A stretch of DNA of 64,000 nucleotides from the NCBI GenBank assembly GCA_025060505.1, contig JANXBU010000004.1, forward strand, positions 93,117-157,116, read 5' to 3'. The notes beneath the pieces are model-generated. The model had not been told where the DNA came from and ran no database searches. It saw only the letters and a program-made list of their open reading frames with translations. This document shows positions 39,766 through 49,883 of the stretch, one piece after another; within the stretch, counting starts at the first letter, position 1, and each line of letters opens with the position of its first letter. The position numbers and the translations under genes are program-made. Source of the DNA: Candidatus Calescibacterium sp. Lineage in GTDB: Bacteria > Calescibacteriota > Calescibacteriia > Calescibacteriales > Calescibacteriaceae.

Positions 39766-40443
39766 CTATCTTCTTGTTCCGTAAAACATATTAGGTAAAG
39801 AACTCCAGAAGCTCAGGTATGGAATCGCAAATTCCCTTACTACTTTCTGAACTCCCTCAGCCCATCCCCAATCATGAAAGATTACATATCCACCACTTTT
39901 TAACATAGGAAAGAATAATTCAAAGTCAGTCTTGCAACCTTCATATGAATGATCTCCATCTATAAAAAGTAAATCTATTCGACCATTCGTAATCTCTCTT
40001 ACCTTCTCTACGGCTTTGTAGGAAAAATCTCTGATTGTTATTATCTTGTGACGAAAGGCATAGGTATTTTTTAAAAATTCACCATAGGTGTCTCTTTTCT
40101 CCTCATTCATTGCATCGTTCATCCAGGTGTCAACACATATAAGCTTTGAGTTTGATTTTAAACCGGCGCTTATAAAACATGCAGATGCTCCAAGATAAGA
40201 ACCAATCTCAAGAGCAAAACCATCCACTACTTCAGATGCCAAATAAAACAATTTCCTCTTTTCATTTGGCATAACGCTGGTTCTTATCTTTTCTGCTTCC
40301 TTCAGCTCGGGATGTAATTCAAGGAAAACTTTATGCTTTATAGTTTCTGAAATCTGATAAGGTAAATTTCTCAATATCTTTACTGAAACCTGAACGGTTC
40401 CAACAAATCCCTTCCTTTTGATTTTCTGTAAGATTTCAGTCAT
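39766..40443 (-). CDS. Class I SAM-dependent methyltransferase (family 24-like)
   Basis: A 225-residue protein. FALEIGSYLGASACFISAGLKSNSKLICVDTW is the SAM-binding motif I region; DLLFIDGDHSYEGCKTDFELFFPMLKSGGYVIFHDWGWAEGV is the motif typical of methyltransferase 24 enzymes, often encoded in cell-surface sugar clusters where they methylate hydroxyl groups. Immediately upstream of the CinA/Nudix gene on the same strand and divergent from the cupin gene at 40531; the 87-bp gap holds both promoters. Confidence 0.85.
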   Translation of the reverse strand: MTEILQKIKRKGFVGTVQVSVKILRNLPYQISETIKHKVFLELHPELKEAEKIRTSVMPNEKRKLFYLASEVVDGFALEIGSYLGASACFISAGLKSNSKLICVDTWMNDAMNEEKRDTYGEFLKNTYAFRHKIITIRDFSYKAVEKVREITNGRIDLLFIDGDHSYEGCKTDFELFFPMLKSGGYVIFHDWGWAEGVQKVVREFAIPYLSFWSSLPNMFYGTRR

Positions 40444-40530
40444 AGAGTTTATAATGAAAATGAAAATTATAAATTCAAAATCTGATCATAAAAATTACTA
40501 AAAGATAAAAACCAGCTAACATATTTTACT

Positions 40531-40962
40531 ATGGTCAAAGAAATACCAATTGAAGGATCTGAATACATATATAGCAAGGGAGAACTCATAGCAGTAATAC
40601 TGCGAAACAATTTTAAATCAGAAAAGATTGTTTTTCTAACACCGAACAATTTATCGCAACAGCTTGGCTATCTACCGCATAAGAAAGGAAATATAATAAG
40701 AGCTCACAGACATGTTTACAACAAAAGAGAAGTTCATTTCACACAAGAGATGATACTCATAAAAAAAGGAAAAGTCAAAGTCAATCTATACGATAGTCAG
40801 AAGAACTATATATGTTCAGAAACTCTCACAGAAGGAGACATAATTCTTCTTTGCGGCGGCGGGCATGGCTTTGAAATCCTTGAAGATTCAGTTATGATCG
40901 AACTAAAGCAAGGACCATACACAGGAGAAGAAGATAAAGAAAGATTTGATGGAATCGAATAA
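40531..40962 (+). CDS. Cupin-fold protein of a sugar-modification cluster
   Basis: A 143-residue single cupin: HRHVYNKREVHFTQEMILIKKGKVKVNLYD carries the first metal motif (His, His, Glu) and EGDIILLCGGGHGFEIL the second with its His. Small cupins of this kind accompany sugar nucleotide or glycan genes. It starts a plus-strand run with a DegT aminotransferase and a methyltransferase (gaps 17 and 18 bp), so it probably acts on the same product; it might be an isomerase or a binding protein. Confidence 0.75.
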   Translation: MVKEIPIEGSEYIYSKGELIAVILRNNFKSEKIVFLTPNNLSQQLGYLPHKKGNIIRAHRHVYNKREVHFTQEMILIKKGKVKVNLYDSQKNYICSETLTEGDIILLCGGGHGFEILEDSVMIELKQGPYTGEEDKERFDGIE

Positions 40963-40979
40963 GATAAACTTGAACAAAA

Positions 40980-42134
40980 ATGGGAGAGGAGAATAAAAAG
41001 ACAAAGTTCATATATGTGAGCCAACCTTGGATAGCAGGTCGGGAAAAAGAATATGTTCTTGATGCAGTAAGCAACGGATGGATATCTTCAGAAGGGAAAT
41101 ACGTAAAAGAATTTGAGGAAAAATTTGCTTCTTTTGTAGGTAGAAAATATGGAATATCTGTGAATAACGGAACAAATGCTTTGATTCTGGCGGTAAGAGC
41201 TCTTGACCTTCCGGAGGGAAGTGAGGTCATAATTCCGAGCTTTATGATAATTTCCTGTGCTCTGGCTGTGATATACAACAATCTTGTTCCAGTTTTTGTC
41301 GATTCGTCGCTGGAAACATGGAATATGAAACCCGATGAAATAGAAAGAAAGATAACAGAGAAAACAAAAGCAATAATTATGGTTCACACCTACGGATACC
41401 CCTGTGAAGTAGACGAAATACTAAAAATTGCCCAAAAATATAATCTCTTTGTGATTGAAGATTTCGCAGAAGCAATCGGCTCCGAGTATAAAGGACGCAA
41501 ATGCGGAAGTTTCGGAAACATAAGTTGCACAAGTTTCTATTCAAACAAACTCATAACAACTGGTGAAGGAGGTATGTGCCTGACCGATGACCCAGAACTT
41601 GCACAGAAAATGAAAAACCTCAGAAACCTATCTTTCATACCCGAAAAAAGGTTTCTGCACTATGAACTTGGTTTCAATTTCAGATTATCAAATCTACTTT
41701 CCGCAGTTGGACTCGCTCAACTCGAATTGATTGAGCAGAGGATCAGCAGAAAATTAAAGATGGCACAGATATACTATGACACATTGGGAGAACTCGAGGA
41801 GAAAAAAATTATAAAACTACCTCCAAGAAGCAATAGAGATCATAAAAATACTTTCTGGATGTATGGAATTGTTATGGCGATCAAAATTCCGGCAAAATAT
41901 ATAATGGATAAATTAAAAGAATTCGGTATAGAAACCCGTCCCTTTTTCTTTCCTTTACACCTACAACCAGCGTTCAGAAAATTCAGCTGGTTCCGTGAGC
42001 AAAAACTACCAAATGCAGAATATCTGGGAGAATATGGATTCTATATACCATCTGGACTCGATCTTGAAGAAAACGACATAATACATGTTGCAAAAACTGT
42101 AAAAAATCTGATTTTAGAACATGCCAATATATAG
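40980..42134 (+). CDS. DegT/DnrJ/EryC1/StrS-family sugar aminotransferase
   Basis: A 384-residue PLP enzyme. NNGTNALILAVRALDL near residue 64, VIEDFAEAIGSEYKGRKCGSFG with the PLP-ring Asp, TSFYSNKLITTGEGGM with the Schiff-base Lys, and FNFRLSNLLSAVGLAQLE are all intact. Such enzymes transfer an amino group to a keto sugar nucleotide (for example perosamine or 4-amino-4-deoxy sugars) for surface glycans. Second gene of a three-gene run with the cupin and methyltransferase. Confidence 0.93.
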   Translation: MGEENKKTKFIYVSQPWIAGREKEYVLDAVSNGWISSEGKYVKEFEEKFASFVGRKYGISVNNGTNALILAVRALDLPEGSEVIIPSFMIISCALAVIYNNLVPVFVDSSLETWNMKPDEIERKITEKTKAIIMVHTYGYPCEVDEILKIAQKYNLFVIEDFAEAIGSEYKGRKCGSFGNISCTSFYSNKLITTGEGGMCLTDDPELAQKMKNLRNLSFIPEKRFLHYELGFNFRLSNLLSAVGLAQLELIEQRISRKLKMAQIYYDTLGELEEKKIIKLPPRSNRDHKNTFWMYGIVMAIKIPAKYIMDKLKEFGIETRPFFFPLHLQPAFRKFSWFREQKLPNAEYLGEYGFYIPSGLDLEENDIIHVAKTVKNLILEHANI

Positions 42135-42152
42135 AATAAAAATTCACTGAAA

Positions 42153-42920
42153 ATGAGCATAACTCAGTTTGAACAAAAGTACTCAGAAATATATGATTTA
42201 ATATATCAAGACAAAGACTACGAAAAAGAATGTGATTTCATCGAAAGAATATTTTCCAAATTTGGAGTAACAGTCTCAAGCATACTAGATCTTGGTTGCG
42301 GGTCCGGCGGACATGCTATACCACTTTCACAAAGAGGATACAGCATTACGGGAGTTGACATATCTACACACATGTTGAACAAAGCTATTGAAAAAGCAAA
42401 TAAATTGAAAACAGGTTGCAGGTTTCTACAAGGAGATATAAGAAAAATTCAAATCAATGAAACATTTAACGCAGTTATTTCTATGTTTGCCGTCATAAGC
42501 TATCAGATAGAGGATCAAGATCTTGTTTCCACATTTGAAACAGCTTACAAGCATCTGAAAAAAGGAGGGATATTCATTTTTGATTTCTGGTTTGGTCCAG
42601 CAGTCCTGAACGAAAAACCCAGTCTGAAATTCAAGGAGGTAAACCTTGATAAAATGAGAATCATAAGAATAACAACTCCTTCAATTGATATATTCTCAAA
42701 CACAGTTGATGTCAACTTCAAAGTTTTTGTAATAGACAAAAACAGAAAAAGCTTTGATTTCTTTGAAGAACTTCACAGAGTAAGATATTTTTTTCCAAGA
42801 GAAATCAGCTCAGTGCTGAAAAATATAGGATTTTCTGAAATACATTTTTTCCCGTTTCTCGACCTTTCAAGAAAACCGAACGAATCCGATTGGAATGTCT
42901 CATGTGTAGCACTCAAATGA
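42153..42920 (+). CDS. Class I SAM-dependent methyltransferase
   Basis: A 255-residue methyltransferase: ILDLGCGSGGHAIPLSQRGYSITGVDIS is motif I with the acidic residue that binds ribose; INETFNAVISMFAVISY is motif II; LKKGGIFIFDFWFG is the following strand. Substrate unknown, but as third gene after an aminotransferase it probably N- or O-methylates the amino sugar (dimethylamino sugars are made this way in other clusters). Eighteen bp downstream of the aminotransferase gene. Confidence 0.87.
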   Translation: MSITQFEQKYSEIYDLIYQDKDYEKECDFIERIFSKFGVTVSSILDLGCGSGGHAIPLSQRGYSITGVDISTHMLNKAIEKANKLKTGCRFLQGDIRKIQINETFNAVISMFAVISYQIEDQDLVSTFETAYKHLKKGGIFIFDFWFGPAVLNEKPSLKFKEVNLDKMRIIRITTPSIDIFSNTVDVNFKVFVIDKNRKSFDFFEELHRVRYFFPREISSVLKNIGFSEIHFFPFLDLSRKPNESDWNVSCVALK

Positions 42921-43420
42921 TTTTACTTTGTTGTAGAGTATAATCTCCTATATGCAAAAATATCGTTTTTGAAAACTAATACTAAGAGAATTTGTAATTG
43001 CAAAAGAACAAAGCAATCTCATCATATAACAAACAAAAATACGGAAACAACAAAACACATAAAGAACTATGAGATTGACAATCAAGAATAAAGCCTTTCC
43101 CTGTTGTAATGATTTAGATTTATCTTGAATTATTTTTCAAATTTTTACATGGAGAGTCTTCTATATTTGTGATAGATCCAAACAAAACTATTTAATTGCT
43201 CTACCGAAAAATTATATCTAGTATAGAGTGTGAAAGGAAGCTTTAAAAATTCTCGGTGATCCTATCATTTTAATTTCTAGACATGAAAACAACTGACTCC
43301 TCACCAAAATAGCAGATCAATTCAACAAGTTTTCAAGAATTTGCTGTTTTAATATCTATTTTCCTTACGATTCTTTTTATATTTTTGATTATCTGTTCTT
43401 GAATCTCCAAATTCAAGTTG
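42921..43420. other. Intergenic stretch, nothing recognised
   Basis: About 500 bp of AT-rich sequence between the methyltransferase and the broken Rpn-like gene. No coding frame, RNA or repeat stands out on either strand; frames here are short and unsupported. Confidence 0.45.
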
Positions 43421-44390
43421 ATGAAATATGACGCAGAAATAAAACGAACTTTTGAAAAAGTAGCTCTTGGTGTTCTGAGAATTCTTGGATATGAAGTCGT
43501 TGAGATAAAACCAATTCCGCTTGAGATGCAATTTGGAAAACTTGTAGCTGACTTTTTAGCTGTTGTAAAGCTCAAAGATGGAACAGAGTTCATTTTGCAC
43601 ATTGAATTTCAGACAAAAAATGATCCAGATATGCCAAAGAGAATGCTTGGTTATTTTTATGTTGTAATTTCAAGATATAATCTTCCGATAAGACAAATTG
43701 TTATTTATTTAGGAAAGGAAGAGCTTAAAATGGGCAACAGGATAGAGATGAGAAGTGAGGGAACATCTATTTCGTATGAATACGAAATAATAGATCTGAA
43801 AGAAGTGGAAGCTGAAAATTTTTGGAGTCAGATGCTCCAGATGTGTATTTACTTGGGATACTCGGTAAAGCTCAAAACATATCAGAAGTAATAAGGAAGA
43901 TAATAACAAGGCTCAGAGAAAGTTTTGAGAAAAGAGAGATAAGCAACCACAATTTGTTAGAAAATATATAAATAGGTTAGGAGTATTTGCAGAGCTCAGA
44001 GACATAAGAGAAGATTTAAAAAAGGAGGTACAAAAATCAGTGATAGATATAGACATAACTAAAACGTGGTTGTATCAGGAGGGAATGCAGGAAGGCATAC
44101 AGAAAGGAAGAAAGAAAGGGATACAGGAAGGAAGAAAGGAAGGTATAAGAGAGGGGATAAGGAAAGGAATAAAGCAGGGCATAATAGAGGGAATGAAGAA
44201 GGGCTTGAAGGAAGCAATACTTTCTGTTATAAAAGTGAAATTTGGTAAAACGCCATCATCAATTAGGAAAGTGATAATGCACACTGATGATATTGATAAA
44301 CTTAGGCTTATGAAGAAGGAAATATTGAGATCAAAGACTCTGAGAGAATTTGAGAAAAGGATCAGATCTATGAATCACAACAGTAGATAG
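43421..44390 (+). pseudogene. Rpn/PD-(D/E)XK transposase-like nuclease, broken twice
   Basis: Restored, it is a protein of about 320 residues of the Rpn or PD-(D/E)XK family transposase group. The N-terminal part (43421-43891) has the nuclease core: FGKLVADFLAVVKLKDGTEFILHIEFQ, with the acidic residue of the metal site and the Glu-x-Gln motif. The C-terminal part (44040-44390) has the low-complexity EGMQEGIQKGRKKG repeats common at the end of this family. Two single-base deletions explain the breaks: T5 at 43819-43823 would need T6 and A4 at 43961-43964 would need A5, which restores a continuous reading through DAPDVYLLGILGK and EKYINRLGVFAELRDI. Such genes promote RecA-independent recombination. 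ATG at 43421. Confidence 0.75.
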
Positions 44391-44900
44391 TTTTTTGTAT
44401 TAATTGAGAATTGAAAAAGAGATAAGTAAAGACCTGAATTTATATAGAACTGAATTTGGGTCTATAAACACATACTCAGATGCCTTTTACCACTTTACCG
44501 AGAAATTCACATAAAAAATTGCTAGCGACTTACGACTCGCATTACCATTGAGATAGACCTGAGACAAAACTTTTGGACTCAATGTAATTTGTCAAAAAAA
44601 GAGATAAAAGGGCTCTCAGGAATTTCTCAGATTGTCTTGTATCCTTTGTTATTCTGCTGTATAGCTGGGGTTTCGGCAATGCACTTGAAGCTTTGTAAAT
44701 TCTTCAGAAATCGGTGAGTACATAGTTTCTGTGATATAGTTTCTGTGATCAGGATAGTCTTTCTTGGCAAAGTGATTATATTATGATACAATCGTGTAGT
44801 TTTGTATTGCGTTGCTCTAGCAAAAGTATTTTTTGTTTTATCAATATACATCAAAAAATGCTTGCAAGGCAGTTTTCTATGATAGAGATAAAGCGAAAAC
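44391..44900. other. Intergenic stretch with a 14-bp tandem duplication
   Basis: About 510 bp downstream of both the broken Rpn-like gene and leuB (convergent). No coding frame is convincing; the longest minus-strand frame (44627-44854) lacks a ribosome-binding site and any domain. ATAGTTTCTGTGAT is repeated head to tail at 44722-44749. Confidence 0.45.
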
Positions 44901-45965
44901 TTACAAATACATTTCTTTTATTTTCTTTACAACATAATCACCGAATTCACGCGTTGAAACGGGTCTTTGGTTCCTCTCTGCTATATCTTGAGTTCTTAAT
45001 CCATCTTTTATTGTTTTTTCTACGGCTTTTTCCACTGCTTTTGCTTCTTTTTCCATGTTGAAGGAGTATCTGAGGAGCATTGCTGCCGAAAGTATTGATG
45101 CTATTGGGTTTGCGATCCCTTTTCCTGCTATATCTGGAGCGGAGCCGTGAACTGGCTCATAGAGTCCGAAGTTTGAATCTCCCAAACTTGCAGAGGGGCA
45201 GAGTCCTAATGAACCAATAATGGCTCCTCCTTCGTCGGAAAGGATGTCTCCAAAAAGATTGGGGCAGAGCAGAACATCGAATCTTGCAGGATTCACAATA
45301 AGATAGAAGGAAGCTGCGTCAACATATACATGTTCCAGTGATATATCTGGATAATCTTTTGAGATTTCGGAGACAATCTTGCGCCAGAATGCGGAGACTT
45401 CAAGAACATTTGCTTTATCAATTGATGTGACTTTTTTCTTTCTTTTTCTTGCGAGCTCAAAGGCAAGCCGAGCGATTCTTTCTACTTCTTCTCTTGTGTA
45501 AGAAGCTGTATTGTATGCTCTGTTTTCTTCAATTGCTCGGGGTGTTCCAAAGTATATGTCTGATGTGAGTTCTCTTATTACAACAAAATCAATTTTCTTC
45601 AAAAGAGCTGGGCGCAGTGGAGATATTTTCTTCATCAGTATTTTTATTGGTCTTATGTTAGCCCATAGATTCAGAGATTTTCTTAGTTTGAGCAGCCCAC
45701 TTTCCGGCTTTTTGTCCATCGGTAGGTTATCCCAATTCGGTCCTCCAACTGCTCCCAAGAAAACAGCATCAGACTTCTTTGCTTTCTCAATAACTTCGTC
45801 TGTGATTGGGACACCTCTTTGATCTATTGAGATCCCACCAATAAGCTCATACTCAAACTCAAATTTCTCTTTCGTTATTTCAGATATACATTCTAGAACT
45901 TTTATAGCTTCATTAGCGACTTCTGGTCCTATTCCATCTCCGGGTAGAACTAAAATTCTTTTCAT
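44901..45965 (-). CDS. leuB: 3-Isopropylmalate dehydrogenase
   Basis: A 354-residue enzyme of leucine synthesis (oxidative decarboxylation of 3-isopropylmalate with NAD). LPGDGIGPEV opens the protein, ELTSDIYFGTPR holds the substrate-loop residues, and FGDILSDEGGAIIGSLGLCPSASLG matches the IPMDH/IDH signature; the NAD specificity loop is GLYEPVHGSAPDIAGKGIANP. A near-perfect AAGGAGGA precedes the ATG at 45965. No leuACD nearby. Confidence 0.97.
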   Translation of the reverse strand: MKRILVLPGDGIGPEVANEAIKVLECISEITKEKFEFEYELIGGISIDQRGVPITDEVIEKAKKSDAVFLGAVGGPNWDNLPMDKKPESGLLKLRKSLNLWANIRPIKILMKKISPLRPALLKKIDFVVIRELTSDIYFGTPRAIEENRAYNTASYTREEVERIARLAFELARKRKKKVTSIDKANVLEVSAFWRKIVSEISKDYPDISLEHVYVDAASFYLIVNPARFDVLLCPNLFGDILSDEGGAIIGSLGLCPSASLGDSNFGLYEPVHGSAPDIAGKGIANPIASILSAAMLLRYSFNMEKEAKAVEKAVEKTIKDGLRTQDIAERNQRPVSTREFGDYVVKKIKEMYL

Positions 45966-46062
45966 GTTTTCTTCCTCCTTATAAGATTTCTACAAGATTT
46001 TGAAAAAATAATCAGCTGAGTAAAAAATACAAAAAGTAAAAAAAGTTTGTGGAGGTAGGTTT

Positions 46063-46596
46063 ATGAAGATAGAAGCCAAAGAGATTTTAGAGCTTGAAAG
46101 AGATGGTAAGAAGATAAAGAGAGTTATAAGAGGTAGATTCTTTGAAGATTTTGAGGTTGGTGAAAAATATTATCATCACTGGGGTAGAACGCTGACTCAG
46201 ACAGATAATGTTCTTTTTTCTACTTTAACAATGAATTTCAATCCGATATATTTTAATGATGAATGGGCAAAGATTTGCGGGTACAAAGGAGTGGTTATAA
46301 ATCACTTTCTTGTGTTTAATGTGGTACTTGGTATGAGTGTTGAGGATCTGAGCGAACAAGCTCTGGCTCTTTTGGGATATACGGACATAAAATTCTATCA
46401 ACCAGTTTATCCGGGAGATACAATATACTCATTTTCAGAGGTTATAGAAAAAAGAGAATCAAAGTCAAGACCTGAGGCCGGAATTGTAACATTCAAAACA
46501 ACAGGTGTGAACCAGAATGCAGAGATTGTAGTTGACTACAAAAGGTCTGTTCTCGTCAAGAGAAAAGAATTTTTCCTAAAAAAGGAGATAGAATAG
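46063..46596 (+). CDS. MaoC-like hot-dog fold dehydratase
   Basis: A 177-residue protein. HWGRTLTQTDNVLFSTLTMNFNPIYFND corresponds to the hydratase segment of MaoC enzymes, and PVYPGDTIYSFSEVIEKRESKSRPEAGIV is the typical second half of the subgroup that includes mesaconyl-CoA hydratase-like proteins. In most members the dipeptide NP is followed by a hydrophobic residue and the catalytic His; here that His is Tyr and the usual Asp before it is Asn. Hydration of a CoA thioester is thus possible but not assured. A strong GGAGGTAGG sequence precedes the ATG at 46063. It ends 2 bp from the convergent membrane protein gene. Confidence 0.82.
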   Translation: MKIEAKEILELERDGKKIKRVIRGRFFEDFEVGEKYYHHWGRTLTQTDNVLFSTLTMNFNPIYFNDEWAKICGYKGVVINHFLVFNVVLGMSVEDLSEQALALLGYTDIKFYQPVYPGDTIYSFSEVIEKRESKSRPEAGIVTFKTTGVNQNAEIVVDYKRSVLVKRKEFFLKKEIE

Positions 46597-46598
46597 CA

Positions 46599-48418
46599 CT
46601 ACTTGTTTATATATTTGAGAATGTAAAAATCGTCTATTATTTGTATCTCTTCTAAGTAATTCTCCTTTTGATCCTTGGGATTCTTCCTTACTATGACATC
46701 AATTCTGTATTTCTTCATAAGTTCTACTATAGATTCTTTGTTGCTTAGGACTTCTATTATTTTTTGTATAACCTCGCCTTCAAATTTTTCATAGTCATTG
46801 TAGGTAGCAGGTGAGCTCGGGATTGAAACACCCTTTGGGAGTCCAAAATATGCTTGGAAATACCATATTCTTGCTTCCCAAGTTCTGAGCCACTGGTTTG
46901 TGTTTCTGAATTCTTTTATCAAGTTGATTATTTCTTCTTGGTTTTTACCTATTAAAATTTGTTTTATAAGAAATCTTTCAAATACTTCGTTGGAACTTAG
47001 GTCGGAAAAATAGTTCATAAGATTGTGGAAGGTGTACCTGCCAGTTGTCGCTGATATTTTGATTTCGTATATTTTGTTCGTTTCTTCCGAAATTATTACT
47101 GCATCTTTTTCAGTATTATTTTTTATCCAATTTATCAACTTTAAAAAAGTCTTTTCTGATAGTGAATCTTTATGAGATGAATGGAAAAATAGATACCAGT
47201 TGTATGAAAATCCAGAGAACATGATTCCAGCGATTATGTAACCTGCAAGTCTTGATCTGTTTGCAATTTTATCTATGACAAAGCCGATGCATATTCTTCC
47301 AAACATTTTAAATGTTCCCTGTATGTGTTCTGGTAGTTGTAGAGATATTCCAGTTACGATTTCTTGGAAGAAGTATAAAGAGAATCCACAGAGTGTTGAT
47401 AGCAGAATGAAAATATTTTTCTTCGCGAAATTTCGTGATAGCAAGAAAAATGCAACTGAGATAAGAAGAAAGGTAATGTATATTCTTGGTTGAGATGTTA
47501 TAGCGTGAGGTATCTTTATAAAGATAGCGGCTCTTTTTATAGATTCACCAACCATTTCTGTCTGAAGGTAATTGAGAATTAGAGCAGGTGAGGCAACAAG
47601 TGCTCCGAGTATCAAGATTTCAAAAGTTGACTTTATGTCTTGTTTATTCTCTTGGTTCTTGGAGAACGGATATGTAATAATTAAATATATCAACATAAGC
47701 AAAACAGATAAGTTTGCATAGAGCCACCATTGTAGTGTAGAATAATACAGAACGCCAAGAGCTACGCCAGATAGTAATTTGTATTTTCTTTTATTCTCTT
47801 GCGGGCTATCAAGGAACTTCACAAAGCATATGGAGAATAACAAGAAAAAAGTAAGGAAAAAGGATGGGTTAAATATTCGTGATATTTCAAGGAAAAGTCT
47901 TCCTGGAGAGTTTGGAACTCCAATAATGCTGCTTGCTACTTCTGAAATTGTTGAAAGCTCGTCTGCTTTACCGATGATCACTCTTGATATGCTGTATATG
48001 AATCCTGCTAAGATTATAGCTGTGGTGAAATTTGAGAAAAAACAAAAAGAATAGCGGATCTTTTTTTCAGGAGAATCTCAAGAAGTTTGAGAAATAAGAA
48101 TAAGTTCAGAAAAATAGCTATAAAACGAATTATTGTGGTACTAAATACTGCAAAATAATAATCGCCTATGATAAGTTTTAGTGGGTATATTATACAAAGT
48201 AGGGGGACAATCAATCCCCATTTTTGCTCGTAAAATGTAAATTCTCCTCCACAGAAGCTAACTTGTTTAATCCATATCAATTCATCAAAGTCAAAATATG
48301 TAATGCTATTTTCGGTTATCGCGAGGTAGATAATAGTAAAATTGATAAATAAAGATGTAAATAGAGAAACGATAATATTGTTCAGATTTCTGTGCCAGAA
48401 ACTTTTATTGTTTATCAT
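46599..48418 (-). pseudogene. Polytopic membrane protein, glycosyltransferase C-like, one frameshift
   Basis: Restored length about 605 residues. The N-terminal part (48418-48014; a TTG start at 48439 is also possible) has a first helix, a loop with an acidic pair (YFDFDELIWIKQ) as in lipid-linked sugar transferases of the ArnT/PMT type, and two or three helices. The C-terminal part (47981-46599) has eight or so further helices and a soluble tail of about 180 residues. The join is a run of six A at 48037-48042 (six T in the gene); a seventh T gives LFVFFSNFTTAIILAG and continues the helix. Substrate unknown; the position next to a glycosyltransferase gene suggests envelope glycan transfer. 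Confidence 0.7.
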
Positions 48419-48435
48419 TCCTTGTTTTGATGGAT

Positions 48436-49795
48436 TCAATGTTCTATAAGTTCGGCAAATTTTTCAGCCATTTTGACTGATGAGAACTCCAATATCTTGT
48501 CTATATTGGGAGAAAAGTGGATATCTTGATTCTCTATTACTATTTTTTCAAGTGTTTTTACGATTTCTTCAGGTTCGTTTTTAACGAATATACCTGTTTC
48601 GGTCTCTTTTATTATCTGATTTGCTTCTGAATCTTCAACTTTTCCGATAGATATAATAGGTGTTCCTGCTGTAATATACTCGTATAGCTTTCCTGTGATT
48701 ATACCTTTTTCTGTTTCGTTTTCAATTTCCGTTAGATTGAAAAACAGAAGATAATCAGCTTCCTCCTGAATTTTCAGAGATTCGTTTATATCAACAATTC
48801 CTCGGTATTGAACTATGTCTTGTATGTTTAGATCTTTGATCATTTGTTCTATGGGTATGTTTGGTACACCATATATTTCAACTTTCATAAGATTTTTGAG
48901 TTCTGGGTATTTTTTCTTCAAAATATGTATCGCTTTGAAAAAATTTTCTGGACTTCTTCTTACTGGATAGAAGGCGCCCGTATATATGAAATTTTTTATT
49001 TTATTTTTCTTTCTTTTTTTTGTGTTTATTTTTTCTACTCTCGTAAGCTCTTTTTCTCCAAAGGAATTTCTAACAAGTAATATTTCTTTGTTCATCATGT
49101 TGTTCATTTTTTTCTCAGATATTCCGAGATAGTTGTGATTTGATCTGCTTTTGATATAAAAAATTTTTCTATTGGTTCAGAGATCTTTGCTGAAAATTTA
49201 TTAGAGAAGTACAAATCATGTGACCAGAGGTCTCTGTAATCTGCAATCCATTTTAAAGAGGGAAAAAGCCTTTTGATGATACCACCTATTATGTGTACAG
49301 ATGGTGGAGGAGAAGTTGATATGATCGCATCAAAAGCTTTTTTTTCATCCTTCATTCTTCTTATAATGTAAAAAACAGCTGGGGTATCCATGGCATAACT
49401 ATATCGAAGTTCGGACCGAAGATTTTTAGTAATAAATCGCGAAATCCCTTTAGTTTTATCAGGATGTTCCTATCTATGTTCTGATCTATTTTTTCGATTT
49501 TTCTCTGATTTTGATTGATTCTCTTTCTCGTTGTTTCAATCAATTTGTTTAGCAGATCAAATGGTTTATTTGGTATTTCTACAAGTTCAAAGTTGATCTC
49601 CGGGTATTTTCCTATATATCCGTATAAAGGGATTTTGGAGGTAGTCAGAACACAAACTTTATAGCCCATTTCTGAAAGATGATATGCAAGGTAATAAGGT
49701 CTTTTTGATATATGAAACAGAGGTGGAAAGTAATGAGTTATCAAACATATTCTCTTTTTTGCCTTGGGAAATTTGGTTTCTATATGTTCATGCAT
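48436..49795 (-). pseudogene. Glycosyltransferase family 4-like, broken twice
   Basis: Restored length about 450 residues in one GT-B enzyme. Part 1 (49795-49361) is the N-terminal Rossmann half (RICLITHYFPPLFHISKRPYYLAYHLSEMGYKV), part 2 (49391-49104) its continuation (FDAIISTSPPPSVHIIGG, IADYRDLWSHD), part 3 (49107-48436) the donor-binding half (NFIYTGAFYPVRRSPENFFKAI, KLYEYITAGTPIISIG). One extra base in the A6 run at 49370-49375 and in the T7 run at 49107-49113 restores the whole. The acceptor half with the DLW motif is like WcaI or PEP-CTERM-cluster glycosyltransferases. Its stop codon is 17 bp upstream of the ATG at 48418 of the membrane protein gene, and it overlaps the alternative TTG start. 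Confidence 0.75.
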
Positions 49796-49883
49796 TTTTA
49801 TTTTTTTAGATTAGCTATAAAATCAATTTTGAAAAAATTATTGAAACTTTTTTAGGTTTATCTGATTAACAATAATGTGAATT

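Noticed and set aside
44627..44854. 75-codon minus-strand frame between the Rpn-like gene and leuB
   Set aside because: No start signal or domain, and it spans a tandem duplication in noncoding DNA.
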